64,000 bases of DNA from Vicinamibacteria bacterium. Its GTDB lineage: Bacteria > Acidobacteriota > Vicinamibacteria > Fen-336. The stretch is from assembly GCA_023701125.1 (NCBI GenBank), contig JAMPXO010000010.1, positions 1-64,000 on the forward strand, in the 5' to 3' direction. Below, one piece after another: positions 1 to 8,249 of the stretch; the first letter of the stretch is position 1, and each line of letters starts with the position of its first letter. Below the pieces are notes generated by a model. It did no database searches. It was not told the DNA's origin and saw only the letters and a list, made by a program, of their open reading frames with translations. A program made the translations under genes and the position numbers.

Positions 1-3
1 ACC

Positions 4-1650
4 GTGCGGGTGCGGGTGCCGCGCAGCGGGGGGCGGGTGTTGCGGGGGCTGCTGGCGCTGGTGCTGGCGGCGGTGGCGGCCGGGTCGTGGTTCGCGGTCG
101 CGCGGACGCGGGACACGCTCGAACTGCAAGCAGCACTCGCGGCGCTCGCCCGTGGCGAGGCGGCGCTCGCCCGCGAGGCGCTCGCGGCCCACGTCGACTG
201 CGACCGCCACGAGGGCACCGCCCGGGCCGGCGTCGCGCTGGCCTCGGCCTGGCTCGGCGAGGGGCCCGCGCCGACGCCCGCGGCGGCCGACCTGCGGGCG
301 GCCGGCGTGCTGCTGCTGTTCCAGCGTGGCCTGCACGCGCGAACCCCGGAGTCGCTCGAACGAGTGGCCGCGCTCGGCGTCGCCGCCGGCGAGCCGCTGG
401 CGGCGGCGTTCCTGCTGGCCGCCCAGGTCGAGCGACCGGACGAGGTCGCGGCCGCGGGCACGCTCGCCCGCCATCACGCGGCGATCGCCGCGGTGGGGCT
501 CGGCCGCGAGGCGACCCGCGTGCTCGGCCTGCGCCAGGCCGGGGCGCTGGCGATCGTCCGCGACCGTCGCGGGCGCGCGCTCGGCACCGTCGGCGCCGAC
601 GCCTTCTTCCGGCCCGAGCCGGAACTCGATCCGCGGCTGCTGCAGCCGCCGTTCGAGGCCGCCGCCGCCCGCTTCGGGCCAGGCCTCGGCCTGCGGCTGT
701 CGATCGATCTCGACCTGTCGCGGCTGGCGCTGCGTGCGCTGGGCGGCGCGCGCGGCTCGGTCGTGCTGCTCGATCCCGAGAGCGGCCACGTGCTGGCCGC
801 GGTGTCCGACGAGCGCACGCTGCGGCGCGAGCCGGCCGCGGCGTTCGAGCAGCGGCGCGAGCCGGCGTCGATCTCGAAGCTGGTGACGAGCGCGGCGGGC
901 TTGCGGGCGGGGCACGACATCGACGCCGAGATCGCCGCCATGACCTGTCGCGGCCACGAGACCTACACCGGCGGCACGCTGTGGTGCTCGTTCCCCGGCG
1001 GCAGGATGGGCGGCCTGGCCCACGCGATGGCGATCTCGTGCAACACGGTCTTCGCCAACCTCGGCGTGCGACTGGGGCGGGCGGCGGTGCTCGCGGAGCT
1101 GGCGCGCTGGGGCTTCCAGCCGGGCGAGGCGGGGGCCGAAGTCGGGCGCGTGCTGCACGCGGAGGGCAACGACCGCCAGCTCGCGGACCTGTCGATCGGG
1201 CTGACCGACACCGACATCACGCCGCTGCACGCAGCGCGTTTCGCGGCGGTGCTGGCCCACGGCGCGATGCCGGAGTCGGCGCTGATCGCCGCCCGCGACG
1301 GGCTGCTGGGCGCCTCGCCCGAGCCGATCGGCCATGCGCCGGCGCGGCCGGTGCTGGAGGACCCCGCGTGGGTGGAGCTGCTGCGCCGCGGGCTCGCCGG
1401 CGTGACCGAGCGCGGCGGCACGGCTTCGGGCGTCGCTCCGCCGCGGTTCCCGGTCGCGATGAAGACGGGCACGGCGAGTCAGTGGGGCGTCGGCTACCAC
1501 TGCAACTACGTCGGCGTCGGCCCGCTGCCCCACCCGCGGATCGCGTTCGCGGTCCGCGTCACCCACGGCTCGAACTCGGGCCGCGCCGCCCAGGCCGCCC
1601 GCGAGGTCACCCGGCGCCTGCTCCACGCGCTGGAGAACGCGCCGCGGTAG
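4..1650 (+). CDS. Penicillin-binding protein, D,D-transpeptidase domain
   Basis: Encodes a 548-aa membrane-anchored peptidoglycan cross-linking enzyme. One membrane segment lies at about residues 14-33. Residues about 35-220 are an Ala/Leu/Arg-rich region I cannot assign. The transpeptidase domain follows with its three active-site motifs in order: SISK at 289-292 (nucleophile Ser289), SCN at 345-347 and KTGT at 487-490. The spacing is normal for class B-type or stand-alone transpeptidases. No transglycosylase domain is seen. The GTG at base 4 is the first possible start in the window; the true start could lie upstream, although the early membrane helix suggests it is close. Short for a PBP2/PBP3 and without a recognisable dimerisation domain, so the exact subtype (elongation or division) is unknown. 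Confidence 0.8.
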   Translation: MRVRVPRSGGRVLRGLLALVLAAVAAGSWFAVARTRDTLELQAALAALARGEAALAREALAAHVDCDRHEGTARAGVALASAWLGEGPAPTPAAADLRAAGVLLLFQRGLHARTPESLERVAALGVAAGEPLAAAFLLAAQVERPDEVAAAGTLARHHAAIAAVGLGREATRVLGLRQAGALAIVRDRRGRALGTVGADAFFRPEPELDPRLLQPPFEAAAARFGPGLGLRLSIDLDLSRLALRALGGARGSVVLLDPESGHVLAAVSDERTLRREPAAAFEQRREPASISKLVTSAAGLRAGHDIDAEIAAMTCRGHETYTGGTLWCSFPGGRMGGLAHAMAISCNTVFANLGVRLGRAAVLAELARWGFQPGEAGAEVGRVLHAEGNDRQLADLSIGLTDTDITPLHAARFAAVLAHGAMPESALIAARDGLLGASPEPIGHAPARPVLEDPAWVELLRRGLAGVTERGGTASGVAPPRFPVAMKTGTASQWGVGYHCNYVGVGPLPHPRIAFAVRVTHGSNSGRAAQAAREVTRRLLHALENAPR

Positions 1651-1680
1651 CGAGGATCCGGATCCCAGCAGCCGGCACAA

Positions 1681-1696
1681 CTCGGTCCGGACCGAG
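1681..1696. repeat. 16-bp perfect palindrome in intergenic region
   Basis: The bases CTCGGTCCGGACCGAG form a perfect inverted repeat with no loop, about 30 nt after the transpeptidase stop. A second small palindrome (GGATCCGGATCC) sits at 1654-1665. The 1651-2022 interval also holds a decayed antitoxin reading frame and a hairpin behind glnA. No intact gene is visible in it. The palindrome could be a protein-binding site or a weak transcription end for the transpeptidase gene; no T-run follows. Confidence 0.45.
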
Positions 1697-1704
1697 AACG
1701 AAGG

Positions 1705-1929
1705 TCAGTCGAACGGGTTGGGCAGGCGAACGAGCCGCTGCTGGCGCGGGCGCGGAATGGCCTCTGCGATCGATCCCAGGCAGGCGCGGAATGCCGGGGA
1801 CCACGCGTCCCGCGGCCCCTCGCGACAGTCCCGTCCCTCGCGTTGAGCTACGAGACGGCCAGCCTTGGGCGGCCGGACCGCCTGGCTGCCCCCGTTCGGG
1901 AAGCGGTTCGCGCGCATGACCATGGGCAC
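1705..1929 (-). pseudogene. Degraded AbrB-type VapB antitoxin remnant
   Basis: A 74-codon minus-strand frame begins with residues that resemble the start of VapB antitoxins of the SpoVT/AbrB swapped-hairpin family (…NRFPNGGSQAVRPPK…). Family members usually read NG.SQAVRLPK. It ends with a typical VapB-like tail (W-S-P-A-F … PRP … NPFD). The middle is about 10-15 residues shorter than usual, which would remove a strand of the DNA-binding barrel, and the conserved Leu of RLPK is Pro. No PIN-domain toxin follows before the transpeptidase gene. I read it as a relic of a VapBC pair downstream of glnA. It could instead be a shorter functional orphan antitoxin, or chance. The assignment rests on pattern memory, not on an alignment. 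Confidence 0.4.
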
Positions 1930-1987
1930 TCGAGTCTAGATGACCCTCCTGCACGAGAGCGAGGTCGACCGGCAGGCGCGAGGGCGA

Positions 1988-2007
1988 CGCCGGGGTGAGC
2001 CCCGGCG
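1988..2007 (-). terminator. Hairpin downstream of glnA
   Basis: An 8-bp perfect GC stem (CGCCGGGG / CCCCGGCG) with a 4-nt loop lies 16 nt after the glnA stop on the minus strand. There is no T-run, so this may be an mRNA-stabilising or Rho-assisted end and not a classical intrinsic terminator. Confidence 0.45.
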
Positions 2008-2022
2008 CCAAGCCCGATACGT

Positions 2023-3480
2023 CTAGAACTGGTTCCAGAGGTACTGGTTGGTGACCTCGTGGTGGAACTGGACCTCGCTGGTCTTGATCTGGGTGCCGAG
2101 CGCCTTCGGGCAGCGCTCCGCCTGGGCCAGCTTCAGCTCCGCGAAGCGGGCCTGCACCTCTTCGCCGAGCAGCTCCGAGACGAACTTGCTGGCCTTGAAC
2201 GGGCGCAGCGCGTCGTAGATGTTGTCGGGCAGGAAGCGGGTGCGGGTCTTCTTCTCGGCCTCGCCCTCCTCCGACTTCGGGCCCTCGAGCCCCGTGCGCA
2301 GGAACGTGTAGATCGTCATGTACGGGTTGGCGTCGGGGGCCACCGAGCGAACCTCGATGCGGGCGCTGCGCTCGTTGCCGAGCGGGATGCGCACCATCGC
2401 GCCGCGGTTGATCGCCGAGGCCTTGATCTGGTTCGGCGCCTCGAAGTGGGGGTCGAGCCGGCGGTAGGAGTTGACCGACGAGTTGAGGATCAGGCAGATG
2501 TCGGAGGCGTTGTTGAGGATGCGGTCGACGAACTCCCACGCCTCGGCCGACACGCCGTCCTGGCCGTCCTGCTGCCAGAACAGGTTCTTGCCGCCGCGGG
2601 CCAGCGAGATGTTGGTGTGCATGCCGTTGCCGTTGACGCCCGTCACCGGCTTGGGCAGGAACGACGCGGAGAGCCCCATGTTCTGCGCCACCTGGCGGCA
2701 CAGCAGCTTGTAGAGCTGGATCTGGTCGGCCGCGATCACCGCCTCGGTGTACGAGTAGTTCATCTCGAACTGCGAGGGCGCCACCTCCGGGTGGTCCTTC
2801 TCGTTGCCGAAGCCCATCGCGCGCTGGACCTCGGCGGCGGAGTCGATGAAGCGGCGCAGCACGTCGCCCGGCAGCGAGTGGTAGTAGCCGCCGGTCGAGA
2901 TGAACTCGAACTTGCCCTTCTCGGGGTAGCTGCGCTCGGCGTCCTTGCCCTCGAACAGGAAGCCCTCGATCTCGTTGGCCACGTTGCAGACGGTGCCGTC
3001 CTTCTCGTACAGCTTCTGCGCGTAGGCCTTGAGCCGCGAGCGCATGTCGCCGACGTAGGCCTGACCGTCGCGGTCCTGGACCTCGCCGAAGACCAGCACC
3101 TTGCCCGGCCCGAACACGTCGGCCGGCAGCCAGTAGAAGGCCGGCCAGTCGATCGCCAGCCGCAGGTCGGACTCCTGCTGCTGCGAGAAGCCGCGCACGG
3201 AGGAGCCGTCGAAGGTCAGGTTGTCGGCCGACTTGAGCAGGAACTTCTTGTCGTAGTCGAGCATGTGCAGGCGGCCCTCGAGGTCGGTGAAACAGACCGT
3301 CACCGCCTTGATCCGCTTCTCGTCTGTCAGGTACTGCATGCGCTCGTCGCGGGCGGCCTCGAGGGAGATCCGGTGGAGGCGCTGCTCCTTGACCCGCAGG
3401 TTCATCTCCTCGAGTTGCTCGTAGGAAATCGCCAGAAAGTCGCGCAGGGGGGGCAGCTCGATAGACCGGCTCATCTCCAC
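2023..3480 (-). CDS. glnA: Glutamine synthetase, type I-like
   Basis: Catalyses ATP-dependent glutamine formation from glutamate and ammonium in the cytoplasm. The 485-aa protein has the beta-grasp region with the DGSSVRGF signature, the catalytic core with NEIEGFLFE-type metal ligands, the K-P-(V/I)-G-x-N-G-N-G-M-H ATP-binding segment and the R-x-P ... RIEVR arginine-rich substrate region. Tyr422 sits in a NIYD context that matches the adenylylation loop of GSI-beta enzymes, so covalent control is possible. The N-terminus is about 40 residues longer than in E. coli GlnA. Two starts compete: GTG at 3480 (GGAGG at 3485-3489, only 4 nt away) and the in-frame ATG at 3474 (10 nt away). It is transcribed alone from the promoter at 3503-3532. 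Confidence 0.95.
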   Translation of the reverse strand: MEMSRSIELPPLRDFLAISYEQLEEMNLRVKEQRLHRISLEAARDERMQYLTDEKRIKAVTVCFTDLEGRLHMLDYDKKFLLKSADNLTFDGSSVRGFSQQQESDLRLAIDWPAFYWLPADVFGPGKVLVFGEVQDRDGQAYVGDMRSRLKAYAQKLYEKDGTVCNVANEIEGFLFEGKDAERSYPEKGKFEFISTGGYYHSLPGDVLRRFIDSAAEVQRAMGFGNEKDHPEVAPSQFEMNYSYTEAVIAADQIQLYKLLCRQVAQNMGLSASFLPKPVTGVNGNGMHTNISLARGGKNLFWQQDGQDGVSAEAWEFVDRILNNASDICLILNSSVNSYRRLDPHFEAPNQIKASAINRGAMVRIPLGNERSARIEVRSVAPDANPYMTIYTFLRTGLEGPKSEEGEAEKKTRTRFLPDNIYDALRPFKASKFVSELLGEEVQARFAELKLAQAERCPKALGTQIKTSEVQFHHEVTNQYLWNQF

Positions 3481-3502
3481 ATATCCTCCGTTAATGTTCA
3501 GA

Positions 3503-3532
3503 ATGCTATTTCAAGGCTTAATTCTGTGTCAA
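3503..3532 (-). promoter_or_regulatory. Sigma70-type promoter of glnA
   Basis: In an AT-rich pocket unusual for this window, the minus strand reads TTGACA (3532-3527), an 18-nt spacer and TAGCAT (3508-3503). GGAGG at 3489-3485 follows as ribosome binding site. The same 18-nt spacing and the same TAGCAT hexamer recur before rpmB. Confidence 0.75.
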
Positions 3533-3590
3533 TAAGAATTAATGGCGATTCTGATGGCATTTCTTGCGCGAGGGTCCATACTTTCCCCTG

Positions 3591-4109
3591 ATGCGCGACG
3601 GAGGGCTGCGGCGGGCCGTGAAGGGGGTGGCGCTCGCCCACTTCCGGCTGAACCTCGCCGTGCACCGGGCGTGGCGGCGGTTGCGCGGCGAGCGGCCGCA
3701 CACCCTCGCCGGCGACTGCGGACGCTGCGGGGCCTGCTGCGAGGCGCCGGCGATCCAGGTCTCGCCGCTGACCTGGTTCCTGCCGACCGCGCGGGCGCTG
3801 TTCCTCGCCTGGCAACGCCGGGTCAACGGCTTCGAGTGGACCGGGGTCGACCGCCGCCAGCGCGTGTTCACCTTCCGTTGCACCCACTTCGACCCCGCCA
3901 CCCGCCGCTGCGACAGCTACGACTCGCGGCCCGGCCCGTGCCGCGACTACCCGCGGCTGCAAGTGTGGTCGGCCGCGCCCGCGTTCCTGCCGGGCTGCGG
4001 CTACCGCGCGGTCGTCCCCAACGCGGCCGGGCTGATCCGCGAGCTGGCCGTGCGCCGGCTCGACCCCGAGCGCGAAGCCCGGCTGCGGCGCGACCTCGAC
4101 CTCGATTAG
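3591..4109 (+). CDS. YkgJ-like cysteine-cluster protein
   Basis: A 172-aa protein of the YkgJ/UPF0153-like family, thought to bind an Fe-S cluster or zinc. The cysteine pattern is complete: C43-x2-C46-x2-CC49/50, then C97, C107, C117 (followed by R-D-Y-P) and C136 in a GCGY context. No signal peptide, so likely cytoplasmic. Biochemical role is unknown; some family members are linked to modification or oxidoreductase genes. I start it at ATG 3591; an in-frame TTG at 3564 would add nine residues. It diverges from glnA and is followed by a short palindromic spacer. A second, longer member of the same cysteine-cluster type lies at 36059-37183. Confidence 0.75.
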   Translation: MRDGGLRRAVKGVALAHFRLNLAVHRAWRRLRGERPHTLAGDCGRCGACCEAPAIQVSPLTWFLPTARALFLAWQRRVNGFEWTGVDRRQRVFTFRCTHFDPATRRCDSYDSRPGPCRDYPRLQVWSAAPAFLPGCGYRAVVPNAAGLIRELAVRRLDPEREARLRRDLDLD

Positions 4110-4169
4110 GGTTCCGGCGGCTCCGCCGTTCCCCTACACTGCCGGCATGGGCGGCACGCGAGGTCTGGC

Positions 4170-4955
4170 ATGAACGTGAAAGCGATGGCGCTGACGATGT
4201 TGCTGCTGGCACCCGTGGCCAGCGCCGACCTGGCGGAGATCAAGGCGCGCGGCACGCTGGTCGTGGTGGCGGTGTACGAGCCGAAGGCGCCGGAGTTCCT
4301 GGAGCTGGCCGAAGGCCGGACCGGCGGCTTCGACCGCGACGTGCTCGAGGGCTTCGCGCGGGCCCAGGGCCTGAAGCTCGAGATCCGCACGGTGCCGACC
4401 TGGGCCGAATTGCCCGCCGTCGTCGCCGACGGCAAGGCCGACCTGCTGTGCAACCGGGTCAGCGCCACCGCCGCGCGACGCCTGGTCGTCGACTTCACGG
4501 ACGAGGTGTTCCCGACCCGGGTGGTGGTGATGAACCGCAAGCCGGCGGCGCCGATCGCCACGCTCGAGCAACTGAAGGCCGTGCCGCGGCTGGCCTCGAT
4601 CGCCGGCACCAGCATGATGGATGCGCTGCAGGCGGCCGGCCTGACGAAGGTCGACACCTCGGTCCCCCACGGCGGGTTTCCGGACGCGCTCCGCAGCGGC
4701 CGCATCGACGCCGCGGTGTGGTCGCTCGAGGCCGTGATCCGCGAGCAGCGGCTGGACCCGGACCTGCAGCTCGGCCTGTTCCTCGGCCCGCCCGAGAGCC
4801 TCGCCTACGGGGTCTCGAAGCAGTCGCCGCAGTTGCGAGCGGCGCTCGACGAGCACCTGCGCATGCTGCGCCAGACGGGCACCTGGAATCGGCTGGTCGT
4901 GAAGTACTTCGGCACCGGCGCCCTCGACCTGCTGCGGCGCGCGCGCGAGCAATAG
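4170..4955 (+). CDS. Extracellular solute-binding protein, family 3
   Basis: A 261-aa periplasmic binding protein of the amino-acid type. A signal peptide covers residues 1-19 with cleavage expected after A-S-A. The mature part starts with the family pattern (a strand ending in G-x-L-x-V near residue 30), then a glycine-rich G-G-F-D-x-D turn near residue 55 that usually contacts the ligand, and a second lobe with the G-T-S-M segment. No permease or ATPase gene is adjacent, so it is an orphan. It may serve a distant transporter, or be a periplasmic enzyme or sensor built on the same fold. An 8-codon frame at 4147-4173 overlaps its ATG (see findings). The rlmN GTG directly abuts its stop, suggesting co-transcription. 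Confidence 0.75.
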   Translation: MNVKAMALTMLLLAPVASADLAEIKARGTLVVVAVYEPKAPEFLELAEGRTGGFDRDVLEGFARAQGLKLEIRTVPTWAELPAVVADGKADLLCNRVSATAARRLVVDFTDEVFPTRVVVMNRKPAAPIATLEQLKAVPRLASIAGTSMMDALQAAGLTKVDTSVPHGGFPDALRSGRIDAAVWSLEAVIREQRLDPDLQLGLFLGPPESLAYGVSKQSPQLRAALDEHLRMLRQTGTWNRLVVKYFGTGALDLLRRAREQ

Positions 4956-6011
4956 GTGGACTCTCTGGGCGCGCTGCCGTTCGCGGCCCTCGCCGGGCGG
5001 CTCGGCAGTCACACCCGGGCGCTGGCCGTGCGCAAGTGGCTGTTCGGGCGCGGGCCGCTCGCGCACGACGGGCGCATCCCCGGCGTGCGCGGCAGCGAGC
5101 GGCTGCTGGCCGAGGCGCCGCTGCCACCGCACGAGCTGGCCGCGCGACAGGTGGCGCCCGACGGCACCACCAAGCTGGCCCTCGCGTTCCCCGGCGCCAC
5201 CGTCGAGGCGGTGATGATCCCCGGCCGCGGGCGCAGCACCGTGTGCCTGTCGAGCCAGGCCGGCTGCACCCGCTCCTGCACCTTCTGCGCGACCGCGCGG
5301 CTCGGCTTCGCACGCAACCTTTCGGCCGCCGAGATCGTCCTCCAGTACGCGCGGGCCGCGCGCGAGGCCGCCCCGGACGCTCCCGCCCGCAACGTCGTGT
5401 TCATGGGCATGGGGGAACCGCTGGACAACCTCGACGCCGTGCTGGCCGCGGAGGCGGTGCTGATGGAGCCGCCGTTCCCGCGGCTGTCGCCGGCCCACGT
5501 CACGGTCTCGACGTCGGGCGTGGTGCCGGGCATGAAGCGCTACCTGCGCGAGGGCCGCGGGCGGCTGGCGCTGTCGCTGAACGCGACCAGCGACGCGCTA
5601 CGTCGCGAGCTGATGCCGCACACCCGGACGTGGCCGATCGCGGCGCTGCTCGACACCGTGCGCGCGGCGCAGGCCGAAGACGCGTCGAAGAGCGTGTTCG
5701 TCGAGTACGTGCTGTGGGACGGCGTGAACGACTCCGACGCCGAGGCGGACGCACTGATCGCGCTGCTCGACGGGATCGCCGCCCACGTCAACCTGATCCC
5801 GCACAACCCGGTGGACGGGCTGCCGTTCGCACCGCCGCCGCTGGCCCGGGTGCGGGCGTTCCAGAAGCGGCTGGCCGACAGCGGGCGGCGCACGATCGTG
5901 CGCTGGCCGCGCGGCGTGGGAATCGCCGCCGCCTGTGGGCAGTTGGCGGGCCAGGGTGCCAACTCTGAGCGGCTCTTGTCCGTCTCAAGGAGCGAGGAGA
6001 GGCCTGCTTGA
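4956..6011 (+). CDS. rlmN: 23S rRNA/tRNA adenine-C2 methyltransferase RlmN
   Basis: A radical-SAM enzyme that methylates C2 of A2503 in 23S rRNA and A37 in some tRNAs. The 351-aa protein carries the C-x3-C-x2-C cluster motif (C104, C108, C111), the SAM-contacting GMGEP at 151-155 and the methyl-carrier cysteine C327 in the AACGQL context typical of RlmN. Another conserved element is the VSTSGVVPGM strand near 184-193. The GTG start follows the preceding stop without a gap. The stop overlaps the next gene's TTG start (TTGA). Length and motifs are normal. The C-terminal 24 residues after AACGQLA are extra relative to the core. Confidence 0.93.
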   Translation: MDSLGALPFAALAGRLGSHTRALAVRKWLFGRGPLAHDGRIPGVRGSERLLAEAPLPPHELAARQVAPDGTTKLALAFPGATVEAVMIPGRGRSTVCLSSQAGCTRSCTFCATARLGFARNLSAAEIVLQYARAAREAAPDAPARNVVFMGMGEPLDNLDAVLAAEAVLMEPPFPRLSPAHVTVSTSGVVPGMKRYLREGRGRLALSLNATSDALRRELMPHTRTWPIAALLDTVRAAQAEDASKSVFVEYVLWDGVNDSDAEADALIALLDGIAAHVNLIPHNPVDGLPFAPPPLARVRAFQKRLADSGRRTIVRWPRGVGIAAACGQLAGQGANSERLLSVSRSEERPA

Positions 6012-8236
6012 AGCTCCGGACCCAGCTCGCACTCGCGTTCTTCCTGCTGGCCGTCGTGCCGCTGGTCGCGCTGACCCTGCTCTCGCACCAGTCGTCGCAG
6101 CAGGCGCTGCAGAAGGCGACCGAGGTCGAGGCCGCGCAGATGGCGTCCGAGATGGGCGTGCGGCTGGCCCGAATCTCGGCCGATCTCGACCGCCGGCTGG
6201 CCGAGGCCGGCGGGTCGGAGGCGATGGCTCGCTACGCGCGGGGGCCGTCCGAGGGCTCGCGCGAGGCCGCACTCGCGCGGCTGCGTACCGAGCTGGGGGA
6301 AGCGGCGACGCTCGTCGAGTCGATCGAGGTCGTGCCCGAGGCGCCCGAACCGCCCGCGGAGCCCGCAGCGCCCGCGCCGGAGGCCCGACACTCGAAGCGG
6401 CCTCCGCCACCACCGCCGCCGATGCCAGGAGTGCCCGGTGTGCCCGGTGTGCCCGCGGTGGCCGGCGTTCAGGCGGCGGCCGCTGTGGGGCCCGTCGCCC
6501 CACCCGCACCGGCGAGCTTCGTGCTCGACCTGCCCGAGGCGCGGATCTCGCTCAACCTGGAGGCTCTCGGCGCGCTGGCCGCCGCGGTCGAAGGCCGCGG
6601 CCAGGACCCGGCCGCGCGCGAGCAGTTCCAGCGCGAGATCGAGGCCCACGTGCGCGAGATCGCACGCGTCGCCGAGGCCGCGCGGAAAAAGGCGGTGCGA
6701 CAGCACCAGGCGACGGAAGTCCAGGACGAGATGACCCGCGAGGCGAACGCGGCAGCGCGGGTCGGCGAAGCCGAAGCGGCGCGCGCGTTGCGGGAGCAGG
6801 CCGCGGACGCCGCTGCGCGCGAGCGCGAGCTCGCCGCCGACCGCGAGTCCCGCCAGCGGCGCCTGGCCGAGCTGCAGGAGCGGCTGCACCGCCGCGAGCA
6901 GGAGATGCAGCGGGTGCTGGGCCGCGAGTTCGACACCGAGATCCGCGACAAGGGCGGCGCCTCGCACGGCCGGATCCGGGCCCAGGTCAAGGCCGCCCAG
7001 CTCGTGCGCGTCGCGCTGGCCCCGCTCCACGGCAGTGACGACGAGCTGGCCTTCGCCGTCGACCGCGAAGGCGGGCTGCACACGCTGAAGCCGGAGGACG
7101 AGGCCCGCGTGCGCGAACTCGGCCTCGATGCCGTCGCCCGCGGCGAGAAGACCGCAGGCACCGCGAAGGACTGGGTGCTGGCGGCGCGGCCCGACCCGAA
7201 GAGCGGGCTGACCTTCGCGGTCGCCCGGCCGCTGGCCCAGCCGCTCTCGGAGCTGCGCCGCGCCACCGCCCGCAACCTGGCGCTGGGGCTGGGCCTCGCG
7301 GTCGTCGCCTTCCTCGGCATCCTGCCGCTCTCGCGGGGCCTGACCCGCGACCTGAACGCGCTGTCCGCGGGCGCCGAGCGGGTGGCCGCCGGCGACCTCG
7401 CGACGCGCGTGCCGGTGCGCTCGAAGAACGAGGTCGGCCGCCTCGCCGGGCAGTTCAACCGGATGACGGAGGACCTCGCGCGGCGCCAGCACGAGCTGGT
7501 CGAGAAGGAGCGGCTGCGCAAGGAGCTGGAGCTGTGCCGGCGGATCCAGGAGGAGCTGCTGCCGCACGGCGCGCTGCACTTCCCGTTCGCGGAGGTCAAG
7601 GGCGTGTCGATCCCGGCCCGCGAGGTCGGCGGCGACTTCTTCGACTACTTCGCGCTGCCCGGCGGTCAGGCGGTGATCCTGGTGGGCGACGTGTCCGGCA
7701 AGGGCGTCGGCGCCGCGCTGCTGATGGCCAACGTGCAGGCGACGCTGCGGGCGCGGCTGCCGCTGGTCAAAGACCTGGCGGAACTGGCGACGGCGCTCGA
7801 CGAGGAGATCGAGAAGACGACGCCGGCGGCGGTCTACCTGACGCTGTTCCTCGCCATCCTGGAGCCGGAGCGGCGCGCGTTGCGTTACGTCAACGCGGGC
7901 CACAACACCCAGTTCCTGCTGCACGGGGCCGGCGGCTTCGAGGAGCTGAGTTCGACCGGGCGGCCGCTGGGGCTGCTGCCGGGCGGCGGCTACGAGGAGC
8001 GGGAGGTGTCGTTGCAGGCGGGCGACTGCCTGTTCCTGTTCACCGACGGCCTGACCGAGGCGGAGAACGCGGAAGGCGAGCCGTTCGGCGCGGAGCGCCT
8101 GCCGGAGCTGCTGGCCTCGGAGCGCACCCACGGCCCCGACGACATCCTGCGCGTGATCGAAGAAGCGGTGCGCGCCCACCGCGGCGCGGTCGAAGCCGCG
8201 GACGACGCCACGATGGTCGCCCTGAAGGTCGGGTAG
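6008..8236 (+). CDS. Membrane PP2C-type (SpoIIE/RsbU) phosphatase with HAMP domain
   Basis: A 742-aa signalling phosphatase. TM1 spans about residues 8-28. The extracytoplasmic part contains a proline-rich stretch around 135-160 (PPPPPPP and three PGV repeats encoded by tandem 9-bp units) and an Ala/Glu/Arg-rich, probably coiled-coil section at about 185-325. TM2 is at about 424-441, then a HAMP linker (about 442-495), a helical connector and a PPM phosphatase domain from about 535. Metal-binding motifs are GGDFFDY near 541 and GDVSGKG near 560; F-T-D-G-L-T-E-A follows near the end. Such proteins dephosphorylate anti-anti-sigma factors in partner-switching pathways, but no STAS or anti-sigma gene is nearby. 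TTG at 6008 is chosen because GGAG lies upstream and it overlaps the rlmN stop. Confidence 0.85.
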   Translation: MKLRTQLALAFFLLAVVPLVALTLLSHQSSQQALQKATEVEAAQMASEMGVRLARISADLDRRLAEAGGSEAMARYARGPSEGSREAALARLRTELGEAATLVESIEVVPEAPEPPAEPAAPAPEARHSKRPPPPPPPMPGVPGVPGVPAVAGVQAAAAVGPVAPPAPASFVLDLPEARISLNLEALGALAAAVEGRGQDPAAREQFQREIEAHVREIARVAEAARKKAVRQHQATEVQDEMTREANAAARVGEAEAARALREQAADAAARERELAADRESRQRRLAELQERLHRREQEMQRVLGREFDTEIRDKGGASHGRIRAQVKAAQLVRVALAPLHGSDDELAFAVDREGGLHTLKPEDEARVRELGLDAVARGEKTAGTAKDWVLAARPDPKSGLTFAVARPLAQPLSELRRATARNLALGLGLAVVAFLGILPLSRGLTRDLNALSAGAERVAAGDLATRVPVRSKNEVGRLAGQFNRMTEDLARRQHELVEKERLRKELELCRRIQEELLPHGALHFPFAEVKGVSIPAREVGGDFFDYFALPGGQAVILVGDVSGKGVGAALLMANVQATLRARLPLVKDLAELATALDEEIEKTTPAAVYLTLFLAILEPERRALRYVNAGHNTQFLLHGAGGFEELSSTGRPLGLLPGGGYEEREVSLQAGDCLFLFTDGLTEAENAEGEPFGAERLPELLASERTHGPDDILRVIEEAVRAHRGAVEAADDATMVALKVG

Positions 8237-8249
8237 TAAGCTCTCCATC

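Noticed and set aside
3553-3569. Sigma54-like TGGCAT...TTGC before the cysteine-cluster gene
   Set aside because: The GG-to-GC distance is two bases too short for a -24/-12 promoter, so it is not a credible sigma54 site for nitrogen control of the glnA region.
6428-6454. Tandem 9-bp repeats as a possible CRISPR or satellite
   Set aside because: Units are in frame and encode P-G-V within a coding sequence; no spacers.
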